A stretch of DNA of 64,000 bases from Gordonia sp049847105 (GTDB taxonomy: Bacteria; Actinomycetota; Actinomycetes; Mycobacteriales; Mycobacteriaceae): contig NZ_JBNCNS010000005.1 of the NCBI RefSeq assembly GCF_049847105.1, forward strand, positions 62,001-126,000, in the 5' to 3' direction. This document shows, piece by piece, positions 35,101 through 43,145 of the stretch. Each line of letters opens with the position of its first letter. Position 1 is the first letter of the stretch. A model generated the notes under the pieces. The model had not been told where the DNA came from, did no database searches, and saw only the letters and a list, made by a program, of their open reading frames with translations. A program made the position numbers and the translations under genes.

Positions 35101-36981
35101 GACATGAGCGGTGATGTCTTCGGCAACGGGATGTTGTTGTCCGAGCACATCAGACTGGTCGCGGCGTTCGACCACCGACATGTCTTCGTCGATCCGGAGC
35201 CCGATGCGGCCGGCGGACGGTGCGAGCGCGAGCGGTTGTTCGCCCTTGCCCGCTCGTCGTGGGCCGATTACGACACGTCGTTGATCAGTCCGGGCGGCGG
35301 GGTCTGGTCGCGGGAGCAGAAGGCGATCCCGGTCAGCGGCGAGATGCGCGGCGCGCTCGGCCTCGGCGACGAGGTCACCGAACTGTCACCACCGGAACTG
35401 ATCCGGACCATTCTGCTGGCACCTGTCGACCTGCTGTGGAACGGCGGCATCGGCACTTACGTCAAGGCATCGACCGAGTCCGACGCTGAGGTCGGCGACA
35501 AGGCGAACGATGCGATCCGGGTCGACGGCAACGAGTTGCGCGCCAAGGTCATCGGCGAGGGTGGGAACCTCGGCGCCACCGAACGCGGCCGGATCGAATT
35601 CGACCTGGCAGGTGGGCACGTCAACACCGACGCGATGGACAATTCGGCAGGCGTCGACTGTTCCGACCACGAGGTGAACATCAAGATCCTGCTCGATTCC
35701 GCGGTGTCCTCGGGTGACCTGAACGTCACGGACCGCAACCCGCTGCTGGAGTCGATGACCGGCGAGGTCGGCGATCTCGTGCTGGCCGACAACATCTCGC
35801 AGAACTCCGAACTCGGCTTCAGCCGAACCTTCTCCACCGTCCGGGTGGACGTCCACATGCGGCAGCTGGCCGATCTCGCGCGCAATCGCGGTGTGGACCT
35901 CCGACTGGAGGCGTTACCGCAACCGGCCGAACTGCGAAAACGATTCGGCGGCGACCTGAGCCGTGGCCTCACCTCACCGGAACTCGCCACCCTGATGGCG
36001 CACGTCAAACTGGCGGCGAAATCGGATCTCCTCGCGACCGATCTGCCCGACAACGAGGTGTTCGACGCTCGGCTGTCCGGCTATTTCCCGATGCCCCTGC
36101 GGGATCGGTTTGCCGACGGTATCCGCTCGCACCGGCTGCGGCGGGAGATCGTGACCACCACGCTGGTCAACGATGTGGTCGACAAGGCGGGGATGACCCA
36201 CCTCTTCCGTCTGGGGGAGGGCACGGGCTCCTCGACGGAGGAGGGCGTGCGTGCGTATGTGGTGGCGGGCGCAGTCTTCGGCATGGACGGTCTGTTCGAA
36301 CGGATCACCCACGCGCCCGCGCCGGCCACGGCGATCGACGAGATGTCGATGTACGCTCGCCGCCTGCTGTTCCGGGCATCGCGGTGGTTGCTGGCCTTCC
36401 GGCCACAGCCGCTGGCGATGGCCGCGGAGATCACCCGGTACGGGGAGCGGGTCACGGAGCTGTCGGCCCTGCTCGACAGTTGGTTCGGCGCGAGTTCGGC
36501 TTTCGATGTCGACGCGCGACTGGACCGCTACGAGGCGGCCGGAGTGCCACAGGATCTCGCGCACGATGTGGCCGTGAGCCTGCACCGGTTCTGCCTCCTC
36601 GACATCATCGATGCCTCGGAGATCGCGGACCGTGAGCCCGTCGAGGTCGGGGAACTCTATTTCGCGGTGATGGAGCACTTCGGACTCGAGGAACTGCTCA
36701 CCGCGGTGTCCGACCTCGCCTACGGTGATCGATGGCATGCGCTGGCGCGCTTGGCACTTCGCGATGACATGCACGGCGCGCTGCGCGCCCTCACGCTGAA
36801 GATCCTCGAGGTGGGCGAGCCCGACGAGTCGGCGGCCGAGAAGATCCACGAATGGGAGTTCTCCCATACGTCCCGGTTGTCCAGGGTTCGCACGATGCTC
36901 ACCGACATCACCGAGTCGGACACCCTGGACCTGGCCGTGCTCTCGGTGGCCGCCCGTCAACTGCGCAGCGTGATCCGTTGA
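32149..36981 (+). CDS. gdh: NAD-specific glutamate dehydrogenase, large (~180 kDa) type
   Basis: Catabolic glutamate dehydrogenase of 1610 aa converting glutamate to 2-oxoglutarate and ammonia. The N-terminal ~700 residues carry the ACT-like regulatory segments of this class. The catalytic core has GLRWSDRREDFRTE, VKNAVIVPVGAKGGFV with the conserved Lys, and GIGDMSGDVFGNGM in the NAD-binding part. Start is a GTG with weak ribosome site; no better in-frame start upstream was seen. Ortholog of Rv2476c in conserved order. Allosteric regulation is known for the family. Confidence 0.93.
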   Translation: MPLSNVTSLLPQAIARYFSSSSAARPAASPDLDRFSSEQVDRVRRHLDVAYRRDPGERLVDIVASRSGGVEVVVVNDDMPLLVEAVLATVEAHELVVTRIDHPMLPVIRDDDGTLSAFGDDEEPTAVESWIFVVALSQQPDFDLAALRSDVLEVIGRVADVDRDVDRMRTGLTELAVECAAVQESGATGLPAGERQEYARLLEWFAGNHFLPLGYARAPADGAALTDRLGVWRTDTVVSAFPVAAEAPLPRVSRIYLETGIQRSDFPTLLQIPAFTSDGEHAGEHRFVGTFTSSGLHQTVLDVPVLRVKVRGVLDRAGVDEDSFAGQAMLELLQNYPLVEMFAATDAELGRQVDEMLDAVATRSLRLFVRMNPDGRMAAALVYLPRDRYNTQSRLTLQAELLDALGGTAIEYTARVSEMPLALLQVLVRVDSDRARLLGSLDTGGRRHQEMQAKLAGSIRSWDERVRALGRATAAGHPPSAWPAGGVDTLLRALPSLPEDYKEQRNPRAALADLIHVTQLEPGGVTVTLSRFVAGEPEGRERGEAIADDVDNHELADDRWIFTLYLCGAAATLTDVLPVLHSLGLDVLDEHPYHLIRPDGTSCWAYEFGVTLTAGMSVDAEGLDDLEHRFTDAFRQIWRQNAEVDAFNELVIRCGLDWRSAAMLRAYARYLRQCGFSYTTTHVAAVLGEHRSVIRGLVDLFAASFDPVGADESRRDGVLTRLQRDVGTVISLDADRILSAFVAVVTATSRTNYYVTGDAGRRPVMSFKLRPRDIPQAPEPRPIHEIFVYSPRTEGVHLRFGMVARGGLRWSDRREDFRTEILGLVKAQAVKNAVIVPVGAKGGFVVKRPPAPTGDPAADRDAQRTEGLECYRAFISGLLDVTDNIDQQTGTVIPARSVVSRDGYDPYLVVAADKGTASFSDIANDVAAQYGFWLGDGFASGGSAGYDHKAMGITARGAWESVKRHFREMGRDTQSEDFTVVGIGDMSGDVFGNGMLLSEHIRLVAAFDHRHVFVDPEPDAAGGRCERERLFALARSSWADYDTSLISPGGGVWSREQKAIPVSGEMRGALGLGDEVTELSPPELIRTILLAPVDLLWNGGIGTYVKASTESDAEVGDKANDAIRVDGNELRAKVIGEGGNLGATERGRIEFDLAGGHVNTDAMDNSAGVDCSDHEVNIKILLDSAVSSGDLNVTDRNPLLESMTGEVGDLVLADNISQNSELGFSRTFSTVRVDVHMRQLADLARNRGVDLRLEALPQPAELRKRFGGDLSRGLTSPELATLMAHVKLAAKSDLLATDLPDNEVFDARLSGYFPMPLRDRFADGIRSHRLRREIVTTTLVNDVVDKAGMTHLFRLGEGTGSSTEEGVRAYVVAGAVFGMDGLFERITHAPAPATAIDEMSMYARRLLFRASRWLLAFRPQPLAMAAEITRYGERVTELSALLDSWFGASSAFDVDARLDRYEAAGVPQDLAHDVAVSLHRFCLLDIIDASEIADREPVEVGELYFAVMEHFGLEELLTAVSDLAYGDRWHALARLALRDDMHGALRALTLKILEVGEPDESAAEKIHEWEFSHTSRLSRVRTMLTDITESDTLDLAVLSVAARQLRSVIR

Positions 36982-36982
36982 G

Positions 36983-37235
36983 CGATACTGTCCGCTGTGT
37001 GAGGCGACCTGCGGACTGACCCTGACCGTCGACGATGGGAAGCGCCGGGACCTGACCGCACGACGGATTGACCCCCGGCACCCTCAAAGACGCCCCGCAC
37101 GGCATCGACCTCGGCCCCTGCACGTGCACCCGATGATGCGGACCGTCTCGGGCTGGCGGACGCCACGGTCCCGGCGGCGAGCTCTGCGCCCCCGTCGTGC
37201 TCAACGGGCTGCCGGTGGAGATCGTGCCGGGCTGA
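36983..37235 (+). pseudogene. Relic of a molybdopterin oxidoreductase (N-terminal Fe-S motif and C-terminus only)
   Basis: Three short islands of a ~700-aa molybdopterin oxidoreductase survive in a 253-bp gap. The first is the N-terminal 4Fe-4S segment RYCPLCEATCGLTLTVDDGK (from 36983). The second, in another frame, is TLKDAPHGIDLGP (from 37080). The third is a C-terminal end reading VVLNGLPVEIVPG and stop at 37233-37235. Almost all of the catalytic body is missing, so the gene is dead. The islands are recognised from family memory, not a search. Confidence 0.75.
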
Positions 37236-37311
37236 TCGCGCGACGGTGCTTGCGTAGGGTTGGACCCGCGGCGGTGAGTCGCCGGTCGACGACGTCTGGG
37301 AAGGGAAGCGC

Positions 37312-37773
37312 GTGCTCTACGAGGACGAGGGAACGAAGACCGACGCCGGATACCTGGTCAAGGTACCCGTCCGGTGGTCTGACATGGATGTCTTCGCCCA
37401 CATCAACCATGCACGGATGGTCACCCTCCTCGAGGAGGCCCGGATTCCGTGGCTTTTCTACGACGGGCGGCCCACGGCCTCGTTGCGAGAAGGGTGCGTG
37501 GTGGCCGACCTGCACGTGAAGTACCGGGAACAGGTGCGCCACGACGAGGGGCCGATCGAGGTCACCATGTTCGTCGAGCAGCTGCGCGCGGTGGACTTCA
37601 CGGTCGGGTACGAGGTCCGTCCGAAGGGCGCCGACCCGGCGAGCAAACCGGCGGTCACCGCCACCACCCAGCTCGTCGCGTTCGATGTCGATGCGCAGCG
37701 TCTGCGACGACTCACCGCGGACGAGAAGGAATTCCTCGGGTCGTTCCGCCGCGCAGATCCGGTGGCCGGGTGA
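37312..37773 (+). CDS. Hotdog-fold acyl-CoA thioesterase (4HBT type)
   Basis: A 153-aa single-domain thioesterase, starting MLYEDEGTKTDAGYLVKVPV. The signature VRWSDMDVFAHINHARMVTLLEEAR contains the catalytic Asp and the helix of the 4-hydroxybenzoyl-CoA thioesterase class. Start is GTG 37312. The next gene overlaps its stop by 4 nt. Corresponds in position to Rv2475c; substrate unknown. Confidence 0.9.
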   Translation: MLYEDEGTKTDAGYLVKVPVRWSDMDVFAHINHARMVTLLEEARIPWLFYDGRPTASLREGCVVADLHVKYREQVRHDEGPIEVTMFVEQLRAVDFTVGYEVRPKGADPASKPAVTATTQLVAFDVDAQRLRRLTADEKEFLGSFRRADPVAG

Positions 37774-38465
37774 CCGCGCCCGAACGTCACATCACCGTGA
37801 CCGGTCCCGGGGACCGGTCTGACGCAACCGCATTCCTGGGACGCGCTGTCCGTCTCGACGACACGGCCGCCGTGCGGGTGGCCGCCCGCCCCGACGGCTT
37901 GCTCGGATTCTGGGTCAACACCGGATTCGATGTCCTCGCGAGCAGATCCGTGTTCGGGACGATGCGCCCCGCCGACATCGTCGCGGACGCCGGGATGCTG
38001 CGCGCGGCACTGTCGGCGGCGGAGCCGGGCAACGCGGTCGATCCCGGGTTCGGTCTGGACAGCGCCTGGCGCGGCGCGCTGCCGGCGAACTCCGGTTTCA
38101 CCCAGCTCGACGACGTCCCGGCGCGTACCGTCGTCGAATTGTCCCGTGGTGGTGCACATCTCGCACGGACCGAGGGCAGTGCGCATGGTCCCGCGACCGG
38201 ACTGCTCGACCAGGATGTGCTCGACGTGACGTCGCGAGACGGTGAACGGCGCGCCGCGGTCTCGATGAGATCGCTCTTCGCCGTCACCGCGATGGGATTC
38301 ATCCGCGACGCCGACGGCCACGAGGTCACCGAGACGTCACCGATCGACCGCATCGCCGCCGACGAACCGGTTCGAATCCGCGTGTCCGGTGCCTGGATTC
38401 GGATCGACGCCCGATACGGATCGGTGTTCCAGCGCCGCGAGAAGATCGCGATGATGACTGTGTGA
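37770..38465 (+). CDS. Conserved hypothetical protein (Rv2474c-like)
   Basis: A 231-aa soluble protein with no signal peptide or membrane helix. The GTG start overlaps the thioesterase stop (GTGA), so the two are translationally coupled. Beta-rich composition with motifs GFWVNTGFDVLASR and ANSGFTQLDDVP. The pairing with a thioesterase is conserved in mycobacteria (Rv2475c-Rv2474c). No function is recognised. Confidence 0.85.
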   Translation: MTAPERHITVTGPGDRSDATAFLGRAVRLDDTAAVRVAARPDGLLGFWVNTGFDVLASRSVFGTMRPADIVADAGMLRAALSAAEPGNAVDPGFGLDSAWRGALPANSGFTQLDDVPARTVVELSRGGAHLARTEGSAHGPATGLLDQDVLDVTSRDGERRAAVSMRSLFAVTAMGFIRDADGHEVTETSPIDRIAADEPVRIRVSGAWIRIDARYGSVFQRREKIAMMTV

Positions 38466-38499
38466 CCGCACGCCGGTCTCCCGGTGCCCCGATCGGCGC

Positions 38500-40707
38500 T
38501 CAGACGAGCCAGGCGGCCGAGTTCGGGGCAAGCTGCCCGTCGATGAGTGGATAACTGGTCAGCAGGATCTCGCCGGGCGGGAGCGGGACCGGGACATCGC
38601 CGGTGTTGAGCGCGCAGGTCAGGTGCCCGACCGACCGGCGGAAGGCCAGGCAGCCATCCGGGGCGCCGTACCACTCCACCGTGTCACCGTCGAACTCCGT
38701 TCGCTCGTATCGCATCTCGATTGCCTGCCGGTAGAGCGAGAGCGTCGAACCGATGTCTTCGAGTTGTGCCTCGACGGTGAACCGCGACCATGATGAGGGC
38801 ATCGGCAGCCACGTGTCCGGGTTGCCACTGAATCCGAACGGCGGCTCGAAGCCTTCCCAGGGCAACGGGACCCGACACGCGTCGCGGCCGCGTTCGGTGT
38901 GTCCGGAGCGCTCCCACACCGGATCCTGCAGGGCGTCGTCGGGCAGATCGGCATTCGGCAGTCCGAGTTCGGCGCCGTTGTAGATGAACACCGTTCCCGG
39001 GAGTGCGAGTTCGACGAGCAGCATGGCGCGCGCCCGCAGGATGCCGAGATCGATGTCGGTGTCGGGCGCCTCGATCTCGGGGTCGGCGGGGTCGGCCCCG
39101 GAGGGAGTGCCCTCGATTTGGCCGTATCGGCTGACCTCACGGTCCACATCGTGGTTGGACAGCGTCCAGGTGGGCACCCCGGACACCGACAGCACTGCCG
39201 CCAGCGAGTTCTCGATCGCGTCCCGGATGGACTCCGTGTCGAACGTCGCCTTGGCGAGGCGGAAGTTGAAGCCCAGATGCAGTTCATCGGGCCTCAGATA
39301 CTCGGCGAATCGTTCGTTGTCGTCGACCCAGATCTCACCGACGTTCGCCGAGCCGGGATATTCGTCGAGCACCTTGCGGATCTTGCGGTGGATGTCGTGC
39401 ACGGCATAGTTGTTGAACCGTGGATCGTCGTCGTCGTTCTGCAGGAGGCCAGTCGACTCGAGATCCATGTCGGGCAGGTCCGCCGGCTTGGCCATGCCGT
39501 GCGCGACGTCGATGCGGAAGCCGTCCACTCCGCGGTCGAGCCAGAAGCGCAGGGTCTGCTCCAGATCGTCGAAGACCTCGGGATTCTCCCAGTTCAGATC
39601 CGGCTGTTCGGCAGCGAAGATGTGTAGGTACCACTGGCCCGGTGTGCCATCGGGATCCGGGACCCGCGTCCAGGCCGGACCGCCGAAGATGCTCCGCCAG
39701 TTGTTCGGCGGCTCGTCGCCGTCATCGCCGCGTCCGTCGCGGAAGATGTACCGGGCCCGCTCATTGCTGCCGGGCTCGGCCGCCAGCGCGTCGACGAACC
39801 ACTGATGCTGATCGCTGGTGTGGTTGGGGACGAGGTCCATGGTGACGCGGATGGACCGCTCATGTGCCTCGGCGATCAGCTCGTCGAACCGCGCGAGATC
39901 GCCGAAGATCGGATCGATGTCGCGCGGATCGGAGACGTCGTACCCGTGATCCGCCATGGGGGAGCGCATGATCGGACTCAGCCACAGCGCGTCCACCCCG
40001 AGGAGCTCGAGGTAGCCGAGCTTGTCGATCACACCGGCGAGGTCGCCGACGCCATCGCCGTCCAGATCGGAGAACGAGCGCGGATAGATCTGGTAGAAGA
40101 CCGCGGACTTCCACCAGGTGTCGTCGTCGGGATCGAGTTGCGTCGCAGTGCTTGCGGGGACCACGGCATCGTCTGCGTCGACGGCCTGTTGGACTTCGTC
40201 GACGTCATCGGCCGACTCATCGTCGTTGTCGTCGCCGGCCCCCGCGGCGGTGGCATCGGTGTCGTCGTCCGCGCGGTCGGGTTCGTCAGCGTCAACGGCC
40301 TCAACGGCGTCAACGGCGTCAACGGCGTCAACGGCGTCAACGGTTTCGGCGGTCTGCTCGTCGTCGCCGGTGGCTTCGGAGCTCTCTGCGACAGCGTCGA
40401 TCTTCGAGTCGTCGATGTCCTCGTCACCGCTTGCGGCGACATCCGGGCCCGGAGCTCCGGTCTCGTCGGTCTCGACCACGTCATCGGTCTCGGAAGAACC
40501 GGGATCGGCAGGCGCAGAGTCGACTGCGTCGTCCGACTGTTCGTCGCCCACTACGTCGGCAGCGTCCTCGTCTGTGCTGTCCGTTGCCGTGGCCTCCTCG
40601 GAGGTCACGGCGTTCTCGTCGGCACCGGTGATTGCGGCGTCGGGCGCGCCATCGGGATCCGGTTCGGCGGGGACAGCGTTCGATGTCTCGTCGCTCACCG
40701 TCGTCAT
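38500..40707 (-). CDS. aglA: GH13 alpha-glucosidase with a 196-residue acidic N-terminal extension
   Basis: Cytosolic alpha-glucosidase/oligo-1,6-glucosidase-type enzyme of 735 aa. The catalytic barrel begins at about residue 197 (WWKSAVFYQIYPRSF), with DLVPNHTSDQH, the nucleophile Asp in GFRIDVAHG, acid Glu in NVGEIWVDD and Asp in LSNHDVDRE. Residues 1-196 are a low-complexity tail with 69 Asp/Glu and only two basic residues (Lys102, Arg145), including AVD repeats. The M. tuberculosis relative is, as I recall, about 550 aa and lacks such a tail. Whether translation starts at 40707 or nearer the barrel is uncertain. Confidence 0.88.
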   Translation of the reverse strand: MTTVSDETSNAVPAEPDPDGAPDAAITGADENAVTSEEATATDSTDEDAADVVGDEQSDDAVDSAPADPGSSETDDVVETDETGAPGPDVAASGDEDIDDSKIDAVAESSEATGDDEQTAETVDAVDAVDAVDAVEAVDADEPDRADDDTDATAAGAGDDNDDESADDVDEVQQAVDADDAVVPASTATQLDPDDDTWWKSAVFYQIYPRSFSDLDGDGVGDLAGVIDKLGYLELLGVDALWLSPIMRSPMADHGYDVSDPRDIDPIFGDLARFDELIAEAHERSIRVTMDLVPNHTSDQHQWFVDALAAEPGSNERARYIFRDGRGDDGDEPPNNWRSIFGGPAWTRVPDPDGTPGQWYLHIFAAEQPDLNWENPEVFDDLEQTLRFWLDRGVDGFRIDVAHGMAKPADLPDMDLESTGLLQNDDDDPRFNNYAVHDIHRKIRKVLDEYPGSANVGEIWVDDNERFAEYLRPDELHLGFNFRLAKATFDTESIRDAIENSLAAVLSVSGVPTWTLSNHDVDREVSRYGQIEGTPSGADPADPEIEAPDTDIDLGILRARAMLLVELALPGTVFIYNGAELGLPNADLPDDALQDPVWERSGHTERGRDACRVPLPWEGFEPPFGFSGNPDTWLPMPSSWSRFTVEAQLEDIGSTLSLYRQAIEMRYERTEFDGDTVEWYGAPDGCLAFRRSVGHLTCALNTGDVPVPLPPGEILLTSYPLIDGQLAPNSAAWLV
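40291..40344. repeat. Six 9-bp tandem units (GTCAACGGC) inside aglA
   Basis: Units at 40291, 40300, 40309, 40318, 40327 and 40336; the second and last have one change each. The period is three codons and encodes AVD on the minus strand (residues ~123-140 of the acidic tail), so copy-number change would keep the frame. Confidence 0.9.
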
Positions 40708-40777
40708 TGTGCCTTACCTGTGTTTTCGGTGAGAACTACAGGTCATCTCGGCGCGTCGGAACGCACGTGACGGCGTG

Positions 40778-41218
40778 TCAGACGGGCGAATTCATCATCG
40801 ATTGCGCTGCCATCTCCATGTAGTCCACGAGTGCCCGCCGGTGCGGGTCGTCGAGGGTCTGTGCGTCGATCGAACCGATTGCGGTGTGCATGCAGCGCAG
40901 CCATGCATCGCGTTCGATGGGACCGATGCGGAACGGATGGTGGCGCATGCGCAACCGCGGATGGCCACGTTCCTCGGAATACGTGCGTGGCCCGCCCCAG
41001 TACTGCTCGAGGAACATCCGCAGACGCCGCTCCGCGGGCTCGAGGTCCTCCTCGGGGTAGAGCGGACGCAACACCTCGTCGGCGGCGACCTCCTCGTAGA
41101 ACCGCGCGGTGAGCTTGCGAAACGTCTCCGCGCCGCCCACCTCGTCGTAAAACGTGCGCTGCGTGGAAGGGTTGCTGGGCTGTATGCCGCCGGGGACCTC
41201 GGTACTCACGGCCTCCAT
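40778..41218 (-). CDS. glbO: Truncated haemoglobin O (group II)
   Basis: Two-on-two globin of 146 aa that binds O2 and is membrane/respiration-associated in mycobacteria. Landmarks are FYDEVGGAETFRKLTARFYEEV, YPEEDLEPAERRLRMFLEQYWGG and the proximal His in LRMRHHPFRI. The ATG at 41218 (MEAVSTEV) is chosen over a longer frame to 41311 without family support. It follows aglA in opposite-to-HNH orientation, as in the Rv2471-Rv2470-Rv2469c block. Confidence 0.93.
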   Translation of the reverse strand: MEAVSTEVPGGIQPSNPSTQRTFYDEVGGAETFRKLTARFYEEVAADEVLRPLYPEEDLEPAERRLRMFLEQYWGGPRTYSEERGHPRLRMRHHPFRIGPIERDAWLRCMHTAIGSIDAQTLDDPHRRALVDYMEMAAQSMMNSPV

Positions 41219-41378
41219 TGTCCTGACCGCGGGCGTGGGCCTCAACCACCCGTACTCCGCAGGCGGTCGGTTCGCCGGGTGTTCACCGAGGCGACCTGCG
41301 GTGACACGCACAATTGTCGTGCAATAGTCGGTGTTCCATGGTCAACTTGACCTCGTCGTGTTGAGGTGGGAGACACAT

Positions 41379-42026
41379 ATGACGAGCAGGAGCGCAGCAA
41401 AGACGGTATCGGCCGACGGCGGCCGGGCGCGCATCACTGCGCTCACCACCCTTCCCGGCGGCCGCGCGCACGAGTTCGTGGGCGCCTCTCCGTCGCGTTC
41501 GGCACTGCTCTGGGGTCGCCGCCGGGTTCTCCTGCTCAACGCCACATACGAGCCGCTGACCGCCATCTCCCTGCGTCGGGCCATCGTCCTGGTCCTGCGT
41601 GAGCGGGCCGACGTCGTGCATGCCGACGACGGCGGACTCGCCGTGCACTCGGCCGACATGTCGGTCCCGGTGCCCTCGGTCATCCGACTACGGTCGTTCG
41701 TCAAGGTGCCGTATCGCGCCGTGGTTCCGCTGACGCGGGCGGCGCTGATGCAGCGCGACCGGTTCCGGTGCGGGTACTGCTCTGCCAAGGCGACCACCAT
41801 CGATCACGTGCTGCCTCGCAGTCGGGGCGGATCCCACACGTGGGAGAACTGCATCGCCTGTTGCGCGAGCTGCAACCACCGCAAGGCCGATCGGCTTCTG
41901 AGCGAGCTGGGCTGGTCGCTGCGCGTCCAGCCGGGCGTCCCGAAGGGGCGTCATTGGCGTCTGCTGGCCACCGTCAAGGAGATCGATCCGGCATGGGCGC
42001 AGTACATCGACGCCGGTGCCGCCTGA
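41379..42026 (+). CDS. HNH endonuclease family protein (Rv2469c-like)
   Basis: A 215-aa protein with a C-terminal HNH zinc-finger nuclease domain: CGYCSAKATTIDHVLPRSRG, then WENCIACCASCNHRKADRL (HNH plus two CxxC). The N-terminal half contains the conserved VLLLNATYEPLTAISLRRAI of chromosomal actinobacterial HNH proteins. The ATG at 41379 has GGGAGA upstream. Function is uncharacterised; it belongs to the conserved chromosomal set, not an obvious mobile element. Confidence 0.9.
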   Translation: MTSRSAAKTVSADGGRARITALTTLPGGRAHEFVGASPSRSALLWGRRRVLLLNATYEPLTAISLRRAIVLVLRERADVVHADDGGLAVHSADMSVPVPSVIRLRSFVKVPYRAVVPLTRAALMQRDRFRCGYCSAKATTIDHVLPRSRGGSHTWENCIACCASCNHRKADRLLSELGWSLRVQPGVPKGRHWRLLATVKEIDPAWAQYIDAGAA

Positions 42027-42183
42027 TCCGGCCGGGTTTCGGATGGTCGATCGGCGGAATTGCGTCTACGACGCACTGTAGGGGTCACCGCCCGAGGGTC
42101 GCGTGCGTCGGCTAGATTGATCACAATGACCTGTACATGGATGTTCCGCAGGTCACCGCAATGCAACCGATCGAAAGGGTGAC

Positions 42184-42432
42184 ATGGACAACCTGATCGT
42201 CGCCATCGGAATGCCTGTCACGATCATCTGTGCGGTCCTTGTCGTGGCATGTGTCATCGCGATGGCGTTCACGTTCAACACGAAGTATCCGAAGGTGTCG
42301 CTGTACACCCTCGATCAGCAGTGGGAGCACGCTCCACTGCTCTTCAGCGCCACCGGTATCGAGCCGATGGCACTGGCACATCATGCGGAATCGACCGACG
42401 TGGACGGAGGCTCGGCCAGTGGCAAGTGGTGA
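42184..42432 (+). CDS. Small single-pass membrane protein, 82 aa
   Basis: N-terminal hydrophobic helix (IGMPVTIICAVLVVACVIAMAF, residues ~8-29) followed by a soluble tail with KYPKVSLYTLDQQWEHAPLL. GAAAGGTG ribosome site just upstream of ATG. It overlaps the downstream DUF5130 gene by 14 nt, indicating an operon. Conserved-looking small envelope protein of unknown function. Confidence 0.82.
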   Translation: MDNLIVAIGMPVTIICAVLVVACVIAMAFTFNTKYPKVSLYTLDQQWEHAPLLFSATGIEPMALAHHAESTDVDGGSASGKW

Positions 42433-42916
42433 GGTAGCAACAGGTCGTCACGCCGAGGTCGAGGCGACATCGGCGGCCGGGAGTGCACTGCCGGTCGGTA
42501 CGGTCATCACCAACAGCGGTCGCATCTCGGCGACGCGGTTCCCGGGTCAGGCGCCCACCACGCCGCCGTTCACCCGTGAGGAGCTGATCGGCCTCGACGA
42601 CGCGCTCAAGAGTGCCAGCGAGAAGGCACTCGTGCGGTTCTCGGTCTATGTCGGTGAGCTCGGCGCGGACGCCGTCGCGGATGCTCGCGCGGTGCTGCTC
42701 CGGTCTCCGGAGCCGGCCCATGGCGCGCTGATCGCAGTGTCCCCGAATGCCCACGAGGTTGTCGTGGTGTCGGGTGTCGCGGTCGCCGACCGGGTCAACG
42801 ATCGCGTCGCCCAGCTCGGTGTGACCGCGGCGGTCACGAGTTTCCGTCAGGGCGATCTGATCGATGGACTGATCGCGGCGCTGCGGGTCATGTCGACCGC
42901 TGCCACCGTCTCCTGA
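42419..42916 (+). CDS. DUF5130-type protein (Rv2468c-like)
   Basis: A 165-aa soluble protein. The GTG start at 42419 is supported by GGAGG at 42406-42410 inside the preceding gene. Features are SGRISATRFPGQAPTTPPF, FSVYVGEL and a C-terminal amphipathic region. The TPM-like beta-sandwich predicted for this group could bind membranes, but that is inference. Stop codon is embedded in a 23-bp tandem repeat. Confidence 0.8.
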   Translation: MASGEVATGRHAEVEATSAAGSALPVGTVITNSGRISATRFPGQAPTTPPFTREELIGLDDALKSASEKALVRFSVYVGELGADAVADARAVLLRSPEPAHGALIAVSPNAHEVVVVSGVAVADRVNDRVAQLGVTAAVTSFRQGDLIDGLIAALRVMSTAATVS

Positions 42917-42976
42917 CGGGCAGTACGGCCGTCTCCTGACGGGCGGTACGCGAGTCTCCTTACGGCAGTACCGAAC
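42908..42976. repeat. Three imperfect 23-bp tandem repeats spanning the DUF5130 stop
   Basis: Units start at 42908, 42931 and 42954 (each GTCTCCT-ACGG-...-GTAC). The first contains the TGA stop at 42914-42916. They lie just before an assembly scar, so copy number should be verified. Confidence 0.8.
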
Positions 42977-42995
42977 AATTCCACAATCCAGCGGG

Positions 42996-43130
<135 letters not shown>

Positions 43131-43145
43131 TGTGGAGGTCCGTGG

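Noticed and set aside
40291..40344. CRISPR-like short repeats
   Set aside because: Contiguous 9-bp coding tandem units without spacers; no cas genes in the window.
40152..40631. Arg-rich frame opposite the acidic tail of aglA
   Set aside because: Mirror of the repetitive acidic coding sequence; no ribosome site. It does raise the question of which strand codes, but the aglA barrel fixes the minus strand.
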